Positions 9,336-16,686 of a stretch of DNA of 50,114 bases are shown here, one piece after another. The stretch lies in the NCBI GenBank assembly GCA_004293915.1, contig RDZG01000059.1, positions 1-50,114 of the forward strand, given 5' to 3'. The stretch comes from Bacteroidota bacterium (GTDB taxonomy: Bacteria; Bacteroidota; Bacteroidia; Cytophagales; UBA9547). The translations under genes and the position numbers were made by a program. Every line of letters begins with the position of its first letter. Position 1 is the first letter of the stretch. The notes beneath the pieces are model-generated. The model had not been told where the DNA came from, searched no databases, and saw only the letters and a program-made list of their open reading frames with translations.

Positions 9336-10311
9336 TCATTTGTTTTAATTTAGGATTAGAGTTTTTATAACTTACTATACTAATATCTAAAGGACATTTT
9401 TGAAACTTATTTATCACTTTTTGGATTGTTTCTAATATCCAATGTTGTTCATTGCCAAATGCCCCACCACCAACCAAAGTCAGAAAAACTTTATTTGAAC
9501 CGTTTTTTTGAAAATTTATTAACCCTGCATATAAAGTTGCTTCATATGTTGCCTCCAATATTATTCTAGCAAACTTCTCCCAATAAAATGACTCAATACT
9601 ACTATATGCTACTGGCAATGCTGAACAATATATTTGTGAAACAAATTGTTTTTTTGAAATAATTGTAACTTCAGTATTCCATTGAATTCCAACTTTTAGT
9701 TTATTTTTTAACAACTCAATTTGGTTGTTTGTTAGTTGAGATAGTTTTTTGTTGAGATATAAAAGACCTTCTTTATTTATTAGTGCGTAGCCATTCTTCA
9801 TGGTCCAAAGATTAAGCTCTTTATTTTTTAATTCATCCCCAATTAATTCTAAACAATCAATTTGATTGTTACTATTTTGTCCAATTTGATTTCCATTTTT
9901 TAGAAAGTAATTTCTGTAAATGGTTCCTGCACCACAAGCAATGGCACATGCTGGACCTTGAGTATAATCCTTATCATAGATATCAATTCCATGCTCAGGT
10001 ACAACATTTGGTCCAGCCATTTCCAAAAGATTGAATTGGGATGCAGCTTGAAATAATGCATGTGAATTTTGATTGTCACAATGTAGTTCTTGAACATTTG
10101 CTACTATTTCGTTTACTCGAATTTTATTATTAAAAGACTCAATTGGAGGGCTTATTTGTTTCAACTCTTGCAAAGTTGGAATTTGCAACTCTCCGAAAAC
10201 AAATTCATTTCCATTTACTACTGATTTAATTGAGTTGCCTTCAACTCTTAAATTTTCTCTAACATTTTCAGGTGATATTTCTTTAAAACCTGTTAGTTTT
10301 TCAAACCACAT
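9310..10311 (-). CDS. conserved protein with possible macro-domain-like fold
   Basis: The 333-residue protein has no signal peptide or membrane segment. The segments that look most conserved are LFQAASQFNLLEMAGP near residues 88-103, TQGPACAIACGAGTIYRNYF near 116-135, VSQIYCSALPVAYSS near 224-238, LEATYEATLYAGLINFQ near 251-267, and VFLTLVGGGAFGNE near 275-288. The glycine-rich GGGAFGNE loop after a beta strand and the FNLLEM segment resemble ADP-ribose-binding macro domains, and I suspect that fold, but I cannot prove it by eye. The gene overlaps prs by 11 bases and the HAD gene by 26, so the three are tightly coupled. Its place between NAD-salvage genes under a probable ADP-ribose-sensing regulator makes a role in ADP-ribose or NAD fragment handling plausible. 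Confidence 0.55.
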   Translation of the reverse strand: MWFEKLTGFKEISPENVRENLRVEGNSIKSVVNGNEFVFGELQIPTLQELKQISPPIESFNNKIRVNEIVANVQELHCDNQNSHALFQAASQFNLLEMAGPNVVPEHGIDIYDKDYTQGPACAIACGAGTIYRNYFLKNGNQIGQNSNNQIDCLELIGDELKNKELNLWTMKNGYALINKEGLLYLNKKLSQLTNNQIELLKNKLKVGIQWNTEVTIISKKQFVSQIYCSALPVAYSSIESFYWEKFARIILEATYEATLYAGLINFQKNGSNKVFLTLVGGGAFGNEQHWILETIQKVINKFQKCPLDISIVSYKNSNPKLKQMIDCNGLLS

Positions 10312-11131
10312 TGCTTAATTTGATTTGAGTTAAACAATCGCTTTCCATATTTTTAAATGAATCAGTGGTAAATATTCTTTCAAAGCATTTTAAATCCTCA
10401 AAACCTTTGCTGAAAATACCATGACTTACAGCTAAATACAACTTGCCTGCATTTTTCTTTTTTAATTCTTCAGCAAGTCCAATAAATGTGCCGCCACCAT
10501 CGCAAATGTCATCCACTATCAAGCAATCTTTAGCTTGTAAATCTTCTGAATAAACTTTAAAGCCCGTCAATTTTCCTGTTTTCACATTTCTACTTTTGCT
10601 ACATTCTACCACTTCTACTCCTCCTAAATATTCTGATACCTTATATATTTTTTTCAAAGCTCCTCCATCTGGAGAAATCAATAAAACTTCACTTCCAATT
10701 TCTTGGATTGCTTTTTGGATAAATATATGATTAGACACTACCACACAATTATTTAAAACCGCTGGGGTTACTTCTGAATGGGCATCAAAAACAATTACTT
10801 TTTGAAAATTTAAATGATTGATAATATCAGCATACACTTTTACAGACAAAGGTTCTCCTTTTATCATCACCCTATCTTGTCTTGCAGATGGGAAATAAGG
10901 AATGATTAACGTTTCTAATTTTACGTCCATTCTATGCAAAGCATCTACTGCCAGACACAGCAACCCCAAATCATTAAATGAGTTTAATCGATGTGTAACA
11001 GTTATACTTTTTGAAATGTCAAAATCGGGATTTATTTTAATATGTGGCTCTCCACCTGAAAATGTAAAACTTTCAAATTGTATTTCTTTTCCACCAACTG
11101 GTTTAAAATTTTTATCTAAATGTAGTATCAT
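10301..11131 (-). CDS. prs-like: short ribose-phosphate pyrophosphokinase-like protein (Prs type)
   Basis: PRPP synthetase transfers pyrophosphate from ATP to ribose 5-phosphate; PRPP is the co-substrate of the nadV product. Family marks are YFPSARQDRVMIKGEPLS (ATP loop), IVFDAHSEV (metal/substrate segment), LISPDGGALKK, and the PRPP loop CLIVDDICDGGGTF, where DIIDTGGT is usual. It is about 40 residues shorter than housekeeping Prs. I chose the ATG at 11131 (276 residues, MILHLDKNFKPVGG) over the GTG at 11158, because that GTG lies inside the palindromic operator at 11141-11161. A variant enzyme acting on ADP-ribose, like phage Adps, is a real alternative given the neighbours. Confidence 0.8.
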   Translation of the reverse strand: MILHLDKNFKPVGGKEIQFESFTFSGGEPHIKINPDFDISKSITVTHRLNSFNDLGLLCLAVDALHRMDVKLETLIIPYFPSARQDRVMIKGEPLSVKVYADIINHLNFQKVIVFDAHSEVTPAVLNNCVVVSNHIFIQKAIQEIGSEVLLISPDGGALKKIYKVSEYLGGVEVVECSKSRNVKTGKLTGFKVYSEDLQAKDCLIVDDICDGGGTFIGLAEELKKKNAGKLYLAVSHGIFSKGFEDLKCFERIFTTDSFKNMESDCLTQIKLSNVV

Positions 11132-11140
11132 AATTTTGTA

Positions 11141-11161
11141 TTTGTGTAATATGTACACAAA
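11141..11161 (-). promoter_or_regulatory. palindromic operator, probable NrtR box 1
   Basis: TTTGTGTA (11141-11148) and TACACAAA (11154-11161) form a perfect inverted repeat with a 5-base spacer. It covers the end of the -7 element and the predicted transcription start of the prs-nadV operon, a classic repressor position. Confidence 0.65.
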
Positions 11162-11187
11162 GTTAAATCAAATAATTTAATAACAAA
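11158..11187 (-). promoter_or_regulatory. promoter of the prs-macro-HAD-nadV operon
   Basis: On the minus strand TTTG (11187-11184) and TAACTTTG (11165-11158) lie 18 bases apart. The promoter sits between two palindromes, with box 1 overlapping its -7 element and box 2 just upstream of its -33 element. Confidence 0.65.
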
Positions 11188-11190
11188 ATA

Positions 11191-11213
11191 TTTTGTGTAA
11201 ATTTTACGCAAAA
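11191..11213 (-). promoter_or_regulatory. palindromic operator, probable NrtR box 2
   Basis: TTTTGTGTAAA (11191-11201) and TTTACGCAAAA (11203-11213) are inverted repeats with one mismatch around a single central base. The repeat overlaps the last codons of nrtR and shares the TGTGTA core with box 1. Confidence 0.55.
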
Positions 11214-11896
11214 TTAATTTCAAATAGAAATCCTTCATTAAGCAACTTGTTGTATTTCAACTTATTAAAAACAAATAGCTTGGCTGGTCTTCCATTTTTC
11301 TTATCTCCATATTTATCTGTTTCCTCAACTATACCAAAACTTAATATTTTTTTTCTAAAGTTTCTTCTATCTATTTCTTTTTCCAAAATAGAACAATAAA
11401 GATTTTCTAGTTCTGAAAATAAAAACTCATTTGGCAATAAATCAAATCCTATGGGTTGATAAATAAGCTTACTTTGAAGCCTTTTGAGAGCCATTTGTAC
11501 AATTTCTTTGTGATCAAAAGCAAGATTTGGTAGTTCTTGTATAGGAAACCATTGTGCATCCTCAGCATCACTGTCTGCATGTAAAATTAGTTCTGTAGAA
11601 TTAACTAAGGCAAAATAAGCAACAGAAACTACTCTACATCTTGGATCTCTTTCTATATTATCTCCAAATGTGTACAGCTGTTCTAAATAGTTGACTTTTA
11701 TACCCGTTTCTTCGTGAAGCTCTCTATTGACGGCATCGTACAGAGATTCATTATCTTTTACAAATCCCCCAACTAAAGCCCATTGATTTTTTAGAGCTCC
11801 AAATTTTTGTTTAATAAGCAATACATTCAAGCAATGGTTTGAATATCCAAAAACAATAGCGTCAACTGCTATTTTAATACTTTGTTTAAGATTCAT
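11204..11896 (-). CDS. nrtR: NrtR-type Nudix transcriptional regulator of NAD metabolism
   Basis: The 230 residues combine an N-terminal Nudix domain with a C-terminal winged helix, the NrtR layout. The Nudix box is intact from G44 to I66 (GFVKDNE, then RELHEETGI), so catalysis may be retained, whereas several NrtR proteins keep only ADP-ribose binding. The C-terminal half holds DRRNFRKKILSFG and a KNGRPAKLFVFNK wing, typical of this family. NrtR proteins are generally repressors released by ADP-ribose or related NAD products. The gene precedes the prs-nadV operon on the same strand, with 72 bases between its stop and the chosen prs ATG. It has a palindrome at its own promoter, suggesting autoregulation. 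A plain ADP-ribose pyrophosphatase is less likely because of the winged-helix tail. Confidence 0.85.
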   Translation of the reverse strand: MNLKQSIKIAVDAIVFGYSNHCLNVLLIKQKFGALKNQWALVGGFVKDNESLYDAVNRELHEETGIKVNYLEQLYTFGDNIERDPRCRVVSVAYFALVNSTELILHADSDAEDAQWFPIQELPNLAFDHKEIVQMALKRLQSKLIYQPIGFDLLPNEFLFSELENLYCSILEKEIDRRNFRKKILSFGIVEETDKYGDKKNGRPAKLFVFNKLKYNKLLNEGFLFEINFA

Positions 11897-11901
11897 TTTA
11901 A

Positions 11902-11924
11902 ATATGTGTATAATTGACGCATAT
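11902..11924 (-). promoter_or_regulatory. inverted repeat upstream of nrtR, possible NrtR box 3
   Basis: ATATGTGT (11902-11909) and ACGCATAT (11917-11924) are inverted repeats with one mismatch and a 7-base spacer, 5 bases upstream of the nrtR start codon. They share the TGTGTA and ACGCA half-sites with boxes 1 and 2. Confidence 0.45.
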
Positions 11925-11968
11925 GTAACAAATTTTGCTTACATAATAAAACTGATACGATTAGATAC

Positions 11969-12004
11969 CAAAAAAAATAGTCGACAGCAAACTGCTTCGA
12001 CTAT
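11969..12004 (-). terminator. intrinsic terminator of the efflux operon
   Basis: On the minus strand ATAGTCGA and TCGACTAT arms (plus-strand 11977-11984 and 11997-12004) enclose an inner AGCA/TGCT stem, and are followed by a run of eight T. The hairpin lies 24 bases past the stop of the adaptor gene, so transcription of the efflux operon should end here. Confidence 0.8.
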
Positions 12005-12027
12005 CTATACTTCAATCAACCTAAATT

Positions 12028-13137
12028 TTAAAAACTCAATGCTTGTCCTTCGACAATATCTGAATATCCAAATGTAACGATGTTATCGCCTGATTTTAAG
12101 CCACTTAAGATAAGTGCATCTGTTCCATACGTTTCGCCAACTTTGATAGGCTTACGCACTGCCTTATTATTTTCTATGGCATAAATAAATTGCCCGTCTC
12201 TCGAACTTTGTACTGTATTTATTGGAGCAACTATTGCATTTGATTTTGAAAAATCTTTGATTTTGAGATATGAAATCATGTTTGGTTTGATTTGATTTGA
12301 AAGTTGTGGCAACATAACTTCGATTTTGAATGTACGATTAATAGTATTGATTGCACTTCCAACAACCGAAATTTTCGATTTTACTTCTTTGTTCAAATCA
12401 GGAAAAGTTATTAAAACCTCATCACCAATATTTACTTTATCTAGATATGTTTCAGCTAGTTCGCCTACAATTTTATAACCCGAATAATCCACAATTCTAA
12501 ATGCAGGTGCACCTGGAGAAGCCATTTCGCCTACACGTCTGAAATTTTCGTCCACATATCCATCAATTGGCGAAACAACTCTAGCTTTTTTCAATTGCTC
12601 GTTATATGTAGCTTTTTGTGCTTCTAAACTTTCTTTATTGGCTTTTGCTTGTAAATATTGCACCTCTGTCCCAATATTTTCTTTCCAAAGGCGTTCTTGT
12701 TTTTCAAAAACAGTTGTTGCCAATTCTAAACCAGATTTTAGTTGGTCAATCGATTTGCGAATCAAAGCAGCATCAATTTCGGCTAGAGATTGTCCTTTTC
12801 GCACTCTGTCGCCTTGTTTTACAAAAATATTGGTAATTATACCTGGCGTTTCGGCACTCACAATCACATTTTTGTCGGTTTCAACTTTGCCTTGTATTTC
12901 TACAAAATGATTAAACGTTTGAGCTTTTAGTTGAGCCACTTTTACCATTTTGGTTTTCACTTCTTTTTTGGTGGTGTCGAGTGCATCCACTTCTGCTTGC
13001 AATGTTTTGATTTGTGCAGCTAGTTCGGTTTGTTTTTTTATCAAGCCTTCTAATTGTACTTTTTTATCTGGATTTTCTTTGCTGCACGCAAATGCAAAAA
13101 TTGTACTCGCTACGATTATTTTGTTTATATTTTTCAT
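12028..13137 (-). CDS. efflux RND-type periplasmic adaptor lipoprotein (AcrA/HlyD family)
   Basis: The adaptor is a periplasmic link between an inner-membrane pump and TolC. The 369 residues begin with a lipoprotein signal (MKNINKIIVASTIFAFACSK, lipidated C18). A coiled-coil stretch follows at about 30-60. Then come the lipoyl half VSAETPGIITNIFVKQGDRV near 93-112, an alpha-hairpin to about 175, the second lipoyl half ARVVSPIDGYVDENFRRVGE, a beta barrel, and a membrane-proximal domain. The Cys places it on the inner-membrane outer face, as for AcrA. It is the last gene of the operon, and no RND pump follows: a terminator comes 24 bases later. The pump must be encoded elsewhere, lost, or replaced. 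Confidence 0.88.
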   Translation of the reverse strand: MKNINKIIVASTIFAFACSKENPDKKVQLEGLIKKQTELAAQIKTLQAEVDALDTTKKEVKTKMVKVAQLKAQTFNHFVEIQGKVETDKNVIVSAETPGIITNIFVKQGDRVRKGQSLAEIDAALIRKSIDQLKSGLELATTVFEKQERLWKENIGTEVQYLQAKANKESLEAQKATYNEQLKKARVVSPIDGYVDENFRRVGEMASPGAPAFRIVDYSGYKIVGELAETYLDKVNIGDEVLITFPDLNKEVKSKISVVGSAINTINRTFKIEVMLPQLSNQIKPNMISYLKIKDFSKSNAIVAPINTVQSSRDGQFIYAIENNKAVRKPIKVGETYGTDALILSGLKSGDNIVTFGYSDIVEGQALSF

Positions 13138-13141
13138 ATTT

Positions 13142-14137
13142 CTAACTATTTAATTCTTGTTTTGCTAATTCTGAAAATTCGTGTAACTTTTGTAATAAGA
13201 TTTTTTTATCAATCAATTTAGTTTCATATTCGGCTATCATCATTGGCGAGGTGTTTCTCGACATCGCAAATTCAACCACTTCTGTATCTTTTCCCTTGCA
13301 CAATAATATGCCAATACTTGGGTTTTCTTTTTCTTTTTTCACAGTTCTATCTAACGCCTCTAAATAGAAATTCATTTTACCCATAAACTCGGGTTTAAAC
13401 TCTTCCGTTTTTAATTCTATCGTTACCAAACAATTCAAATCACGATGATAGAACAACAAATCAAGGTAATAATCGTGGTTTCCCACTTGAATTCTATATT
13501 CATTTCCTACAAATGCAAATCCTTTTCCAAATTCCAGAATAAAAGATTTTAAGTTTTCAATGATGCCTTTTTGCAAATCTTTTTCGCTAAAACTTTCTGG
13601 CAAATTCAAAAATTCAAGCACATATTTATCTTTAAAATACTTTGTTTCTAATTGTGTCAACAGTGTTGACACAATTAGATTTTTATGATTTGAGCGTTCG
13701 TAATAACAAGAATCTATTTGCCTTTCGAGTTCACGAACACTTAATTTATCATTTATTGTTAAATTTATATAAAACTCTTTCTCTTCAATAGTTTTTGTCT
13801 TGCTTAATATAAACAAATGATGCGTCCAGCTAATTTGTGTCATCACTGATGACACTTTTTCAAATTCGTAATAAGTTTCATAAAATTGTTTCATTCTATA
13901 TAAACCTCTTGCATTAAAACCTTTCACTGTAGGTAGCTCATTTTCAATATATTGAGCCAATGTTTTAACCACAGATTCACCCCATATTCCTGAACTAACT
14001 TTATCAGAAACTGTTTTTCCTATTTGGTAATATAATTGAACTAAAGTTGCGTTTACATATTGGTAAGATTTGTATTGTGCTTCTTTAATTAGACTAACGA
14101 TAGCAGAAAAATCGGTTTTATTTAGAATTTCAGCCAT
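13142..14137 (-). CDS. DUF1016 / YhcG-like PDDEXK nuclease
   Basis: The 331 residues show the DUF1016 N-terminal helical domain (to about 165, including KGFNARGLYRMKQFYETY and WTHHLFILSK) and a C-terminal PDDEXK nuclease-like domain. Putative catalytic residues are the Asp in YYLDLLFYH and the Glu and Lys in VTIELK. Members are widespread in accessory DNA, sometimes beside restriction systems, but their role is not firmly established. Here the gene is inserted between tolC and the adaptor gene, with 9 and 4 bases of spacing, so it is transcribed inside an efflux operon where it has no obvious function. It contains two perfect palindromes (13647-13679 and 13837-13855). Confidence 0.85.
   Translation of the reverse strand: MAEILNKTDFSAIVSLIKEAQYKSYQYVNATLVQLYYQIGKTVSDKVSSGIWGESVVKTLAQYIENELPTVKGFNARGLYRMKQFYETYYEFEKVSSVMTQISWTHHLFILSKTKTIEEKEFYINLTINDKLSVRELERQIDSCYYERSNHKNLIVSTLLTQLETKYFKDKYVLEFLNLPESFSEKDLQKGIIENLKSFILEFGKGFAFVGNEYRIQVGNHDYYLDLLFYHRDLNCLVTIELKTEEFKPEFMGKMNFYLEALDRTVKKEKENPSIGILLCKGKDTEVVEFAMSRNTSPMMIAEYETKLIDKKILLQKLHEFSELAKQELNS
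13647..13679. repeat. 33-base perfect palindrome inside the DUF1016 gene
   Basis: Two 16-base arms, starting TCTAATTGTGTCAACA at 13647, are perfect reverse complements around one central base at 13663. A second shorter palindrome, GTGTCATCA-C-TGATGACAC, lies at 13837-13855 in the same gene. Both share a TGTCA core and would form strong mRNA hairpins. Confidence 0.75.
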
Positions 14138-14146
14138 GTTAGGCGC

Positions 14147-15538
14147 TTATTTTATATTTCCAACCGCCAAATCATAATCTACTTTTGATGTAATGGCATC
14201 AAAAAGTGTATTATAATAATTTATTTGTGCTTCTTTTAACGATGCTTCAGCAGTAATTACTTCTAAGTTTGAGCCAGTTCCTTGTTTGTATTTTTTTTGC
14301 GTTATAGTTGATACATTTTGGGCTAATTTCATGTTTCTTTCTTGCATTTGCAACGATTTTATGTTGTTGCGAAGCATTAATTCGGATTGTTTTGCTTGCA
14401 AATCAACCACTTGCTCAAAATTTTGAATGTTATTATCAGACTTTTTGATATTTAATTTGCTTTGCTGGGTTTTATACCCTTTGCTAAACCCGCCAAAAAT
14501 GGGAACTGTCATGCCAACTTGAATCAACCCATAGTTTGCCCAGCGAGAATTAGCAGCTCCTAAAGCAAAATAGTTGTTTCCTGAAAAAACATCTCCAAAG
14601 TTTTTAGCTGATGTAAATATACCGACATTTAAAGATGCAGCTATAGATGGCAATGCAGACCAGCGATTATTTTTTAAATCCATTTCTTGCAATCTTTTTG
14701 CAGTTTGTAATTGTTGGTATTCAACACGTTCGTTATAATTTACTTTTTCTGATTTAATAGCTGATTCATCTATAGAAATATTTTTTAGATTATCCATTAA
14801 TACAATGTTTTTATCCATTGGCATTCCCATCTGATATTTGAGTAGTACATTGCTTAAAAGCATCATATTCATAAATTTGTCTCGCTCGGTTATCAAATTA
14901 TTAAGCGTAACTTCCAATCTATCTACATCAATGCTTTCCACCAATCCTTGCTTATTCAAGGCTTTTGTTTGTTTCAAAATAGAATCGACTCTACTAATAT
15001 TTATTTGAAAAAGATTGGCTCTTTCCAAATTTATTAAAGCCATATAATATGCTTTTGTAACATCCGCCTTAGTTTGAATTTCAGATTTTTGTTTCGATTT
15101 TTGAGATAATTCTTTATATATTTTTGCTGTTTGCAATCCCACAATATAACTCCCACTAAATAATAGTTGGGAAACTGTCAAAGATGCATCTATAGAATTT
15201 GGTAACTGAAAAAAGTTTGCTACTCTTAAATCTTTACCTACTCCATCGTTTGGTATAGGAGTACCAAAAACATTAGGTTCAGTAGGGTTCAAAAATATAT
15301 CTCTTAACTTTAAATTATGCTGCACTCCAACCGAACCACTCACTTGCGGCAAACCAATAGCTCTAATTTCTCCCACTTTTGCATTTGCAATTTGCTCATC
15401 TAAACTTGCATTTTGAATTGTTTTGCTATTTTTCAACGCATAATCCACACATTCCTGCAAACTCATTTTTAAGGTATCGTTTTGAGCATTTGCTACTATA
15501 CAAAAAACGGTAAACAAAAGTATAACTCCTTTTTTCAT
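14147..15538 (-). CDS. TolC family outer membrane efflux protein
   Basis: TolC-family proteins form the outer-membrane channel and periplasmic tunnel of efflux pumps. The 463 residues start with a signal peptide (MKKGVILLFTVFCIVANAQ) and show the family opening LQECVDYALKNSKTIQNASL, the IGLPQVSGSVGVQ segment, and repeated long helices such as YKQGTGSNLEVITAEASLKEAQINYYNT (two separated pieces). The length is typical. The gene is 3 bases after tetR, so it is in the same operon, and 9 bases before the DUF1016 gene. Confidence 0.9.
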   Translation of the reverse strand: MKKGVILLFTVFCIVANAQNDTLKMSLQECVDYALKNSKTIQNASLDEQIANAKVGEIRAIGLPQVSGSVGVQHNLKLRDIFLNPTEPNVFGTPIPNDGVGKDLRVANFFQLPNSIDASLTVSQLLFSGSYIVGLQTAKIYKELSQKSKQKSEIQTKADVTKAYYMALINLERANLFQINISRVDSILKQTKALNKQGLVESIDVDRLEVTLNNLITERDKFMNMMLLSNVLLKYQMGMPMDKNIVLMDNLKNISIDESAIKSEKVNYNERVEYQQLQTAKRLQEMDLKNNRWSALPSIAASLNVGIFTSAKNFGDVFSGNNYFALGAANSRWANYGLIQVGMTVPIFGGFSKGYKTQQSKLNIKKSDNNIQNFEQVVDLQAKQSELMLRNNIKSLQMQERNMKLAQNVSTITQKKYKQGTGSNLEVITAEASLKEAQINYYNTLFDAITSKVDYDLAVGNIK

Positions 15539-15541
15539 GTT

Positions 15542-16150
15542 CTATATTTTATATTTCATTAATTCGTCTAATCTCTCGTGTCCTTTTAGTGTAGATACAC
15601 CATATATAAAGTGTTTAAAAAACTCCATTTGTACTTCGCCATTGTTATATGTTTCCGAAGGATAAATATCATTATTAAAACCCATTTCAATTTGTTCGGC
15701 TCTCAAGCGTGCCAAAATTGGCCCATGAATATTTTCTCTAAAATAACCTTCTCTAATTCCTCTATCTAAGCTTCTTAAAATCATTTCTACAATAAAAACT
15801 TTTTTAAAATCTTGAAAATATTTCCAAGCTTCTGGATGATATTTTTTTAAATCAAACAGCAAAGCGGGGTTTAGATTGATTACATGAGCACGCATATACT
15901 CGCCAAACAACATCAACTCTTCAATCACATCTTTTGATTTGTTGGTAATAACGTTAAGCTCTTTTTTGTCATGATTCAAATCTCTTACCAAAACCTCCAA
16001 AACTAATTTGTCTTTATCTTCAAAATGTTGGTAGATAGTTTTTTTAGAAATCGATAAATGTCGGGCAATATCGTCCATACTAATAGACTTTACGCCATAC
16101 TTTTTAAACAACTCCGAAGCACCTTGAACTATTTGACTACTTGTCTCCAT
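15542..16150 (-). CDS. TetR/AcrR family transcriptional regulator
   Basis: The 202 residues start with a TetR helix-turn-helix: ASELFKKYGVKSISMDDIAR, then HLSISKKTIYQHFEDKDKL (about residues 12-52). The rest is a helical ligand-binding and dimerisation domain. As first gene of the efflux operon it is probably an autoregulated repressor released by an efflux substrate. An inverted repeat at 16174-16197 overlaps the promoter and is a good operator candidate. Confidence 0.9.
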   Translation of the reverse strand: METSSQIVQGASELFKKYGVKSISMDDIARHLSISKKTIYQHFEDKDKLVLEVLVRDLNHDKKELNVITNKSKDVIEELMLFGEYMRAHVINLNPALLFDLKKYHPEAWKYFQDFKKVFIVEMILRSLDRGIREGYFRENIHGPILARLRAEQIEMGFNNDIYPSETYNNGEVQMEFFKHFIYGVSTLKGHERLDELMKYKI

Positions 16151-16162
16151 AACTTAATGCCA

Positions 16163-16197
16163 CAAAACTATGGAAACTTTTTTCATTCCAAAAGTTT
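16163..16197 (-). promoter_or_regulatory. promoter and probable TetR operator of the efflux operon
   Basis: On the minus strand TTTG (16192-16189) and TAGTTTTG (16170-16163) lie 18 bases apart. AAACTTTT (16174-16181) and AAAAGTTT (16190-16197) form a perfect 8-bp inverted repeat with an 8-base spacer covering the -33 region. The predicted transcript begins only a few bases before the tetR ATG. Confidence 0.5.
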
Positions 16198-16450
16198 TTT
16201 GAGTTTATTTTTTATTTTTTTTTGTTTGTATTTGAATCGATATTTCTAAAACGTTTATAAAATTGTAATATTAGAAGATAAATGATAATAGAATAAACGT
16301 AACTTTCTAATCATAAAATTTACTTTTAAAAAAAGTAGGTTAAATATTTAACTTGTTTTTCGCAAAACATATATTTTTTTATAAATTATAGTTATTTTTT
16401 GAACCATATTTTTAAAATAATGTAGTTTTTTAAAAAAAGTATTAAAAATA

Positions 16451-16482
16451 TTTGGATGTTAATTTTTTTTAATATATGTTTG
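16451..16482 (+). promoter_or_regulatory. promoter of the susC operon
   Basis: TTTG (16451-16454) and TATGTTTG (16475-16482), 20 bases apart, match the Bacteroidota consensus exactly. The predicted start near 16489 leaves a leader of about 200 bases. Confidence 0.6.
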
Positions 16483-16570
16483 TATCAAATAATAAAAACA
16501 TGCGATTTATTAAATCAAAATGTATTTACTTTTTAACTACTGCAAGATGTAAGTCTCTATCTCTAATGGG

Positions 16571-16591
16571 ACTTCAGCCAATTTTCAATAA
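16571..16591 (+). repeat. 21-base motif after a hairpin, second copy at 674-694
   Basis: The motif ACTTYAGCCAATTTTYAATA plus one more A matches at 19 of 21 positions between 674-694 and 16571-16591, on the same strand. Each copy is preceded by a potential hairpin (AGTGT/ACACT near 645-675; AAGTCTC/GGGACTT here). Confidence 0.45.
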
Positions 16592-16686
16592 CTGATTTTA
16601 ATTTTTTTTATAGTTCAATTAGCTTTTGTGTAAATTTACTCATTGCTCTATTTGTTCATTACGTTCAGTTAATTTAATATTTACTT

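Larger units (their letters stand above)
16198..16686. other. long AT-rich intergenic region upstream of susC
   Basis: No gene is seen in this divergent region. It holds a good susC promoter (16451-16482), a leader hairpin AAGTCTC/GGGACTT (16551-16557 with 16568-16574) and, directly after that hairpin, the motif at 16571-16591 that also occurs at 674-694. The predicted susC leader is about 200 bases. Confidence 0.55.

Noticed and set aside
10301-11158. GTG at 11158 as start of the Prs-like protein
   Set aside because: It falls inside the palindromic operator and the -7 element of the operon promoter; the ATG at 11131 fits the family start.
7472-11896. Prophage origin of the NAD operon
   Set aside because: nadV and prs pairs occur in phages, but there are no structural, integrase or lysis genes nearby, and a chromosomal NrtR regulator controls the operon.
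12028-14137. DUF1016 gene as part of a restriction-modification system
   Set aside because: No methyltransferase, restriction or specificity subunit is adjacent; the neighbours are efflux genes.
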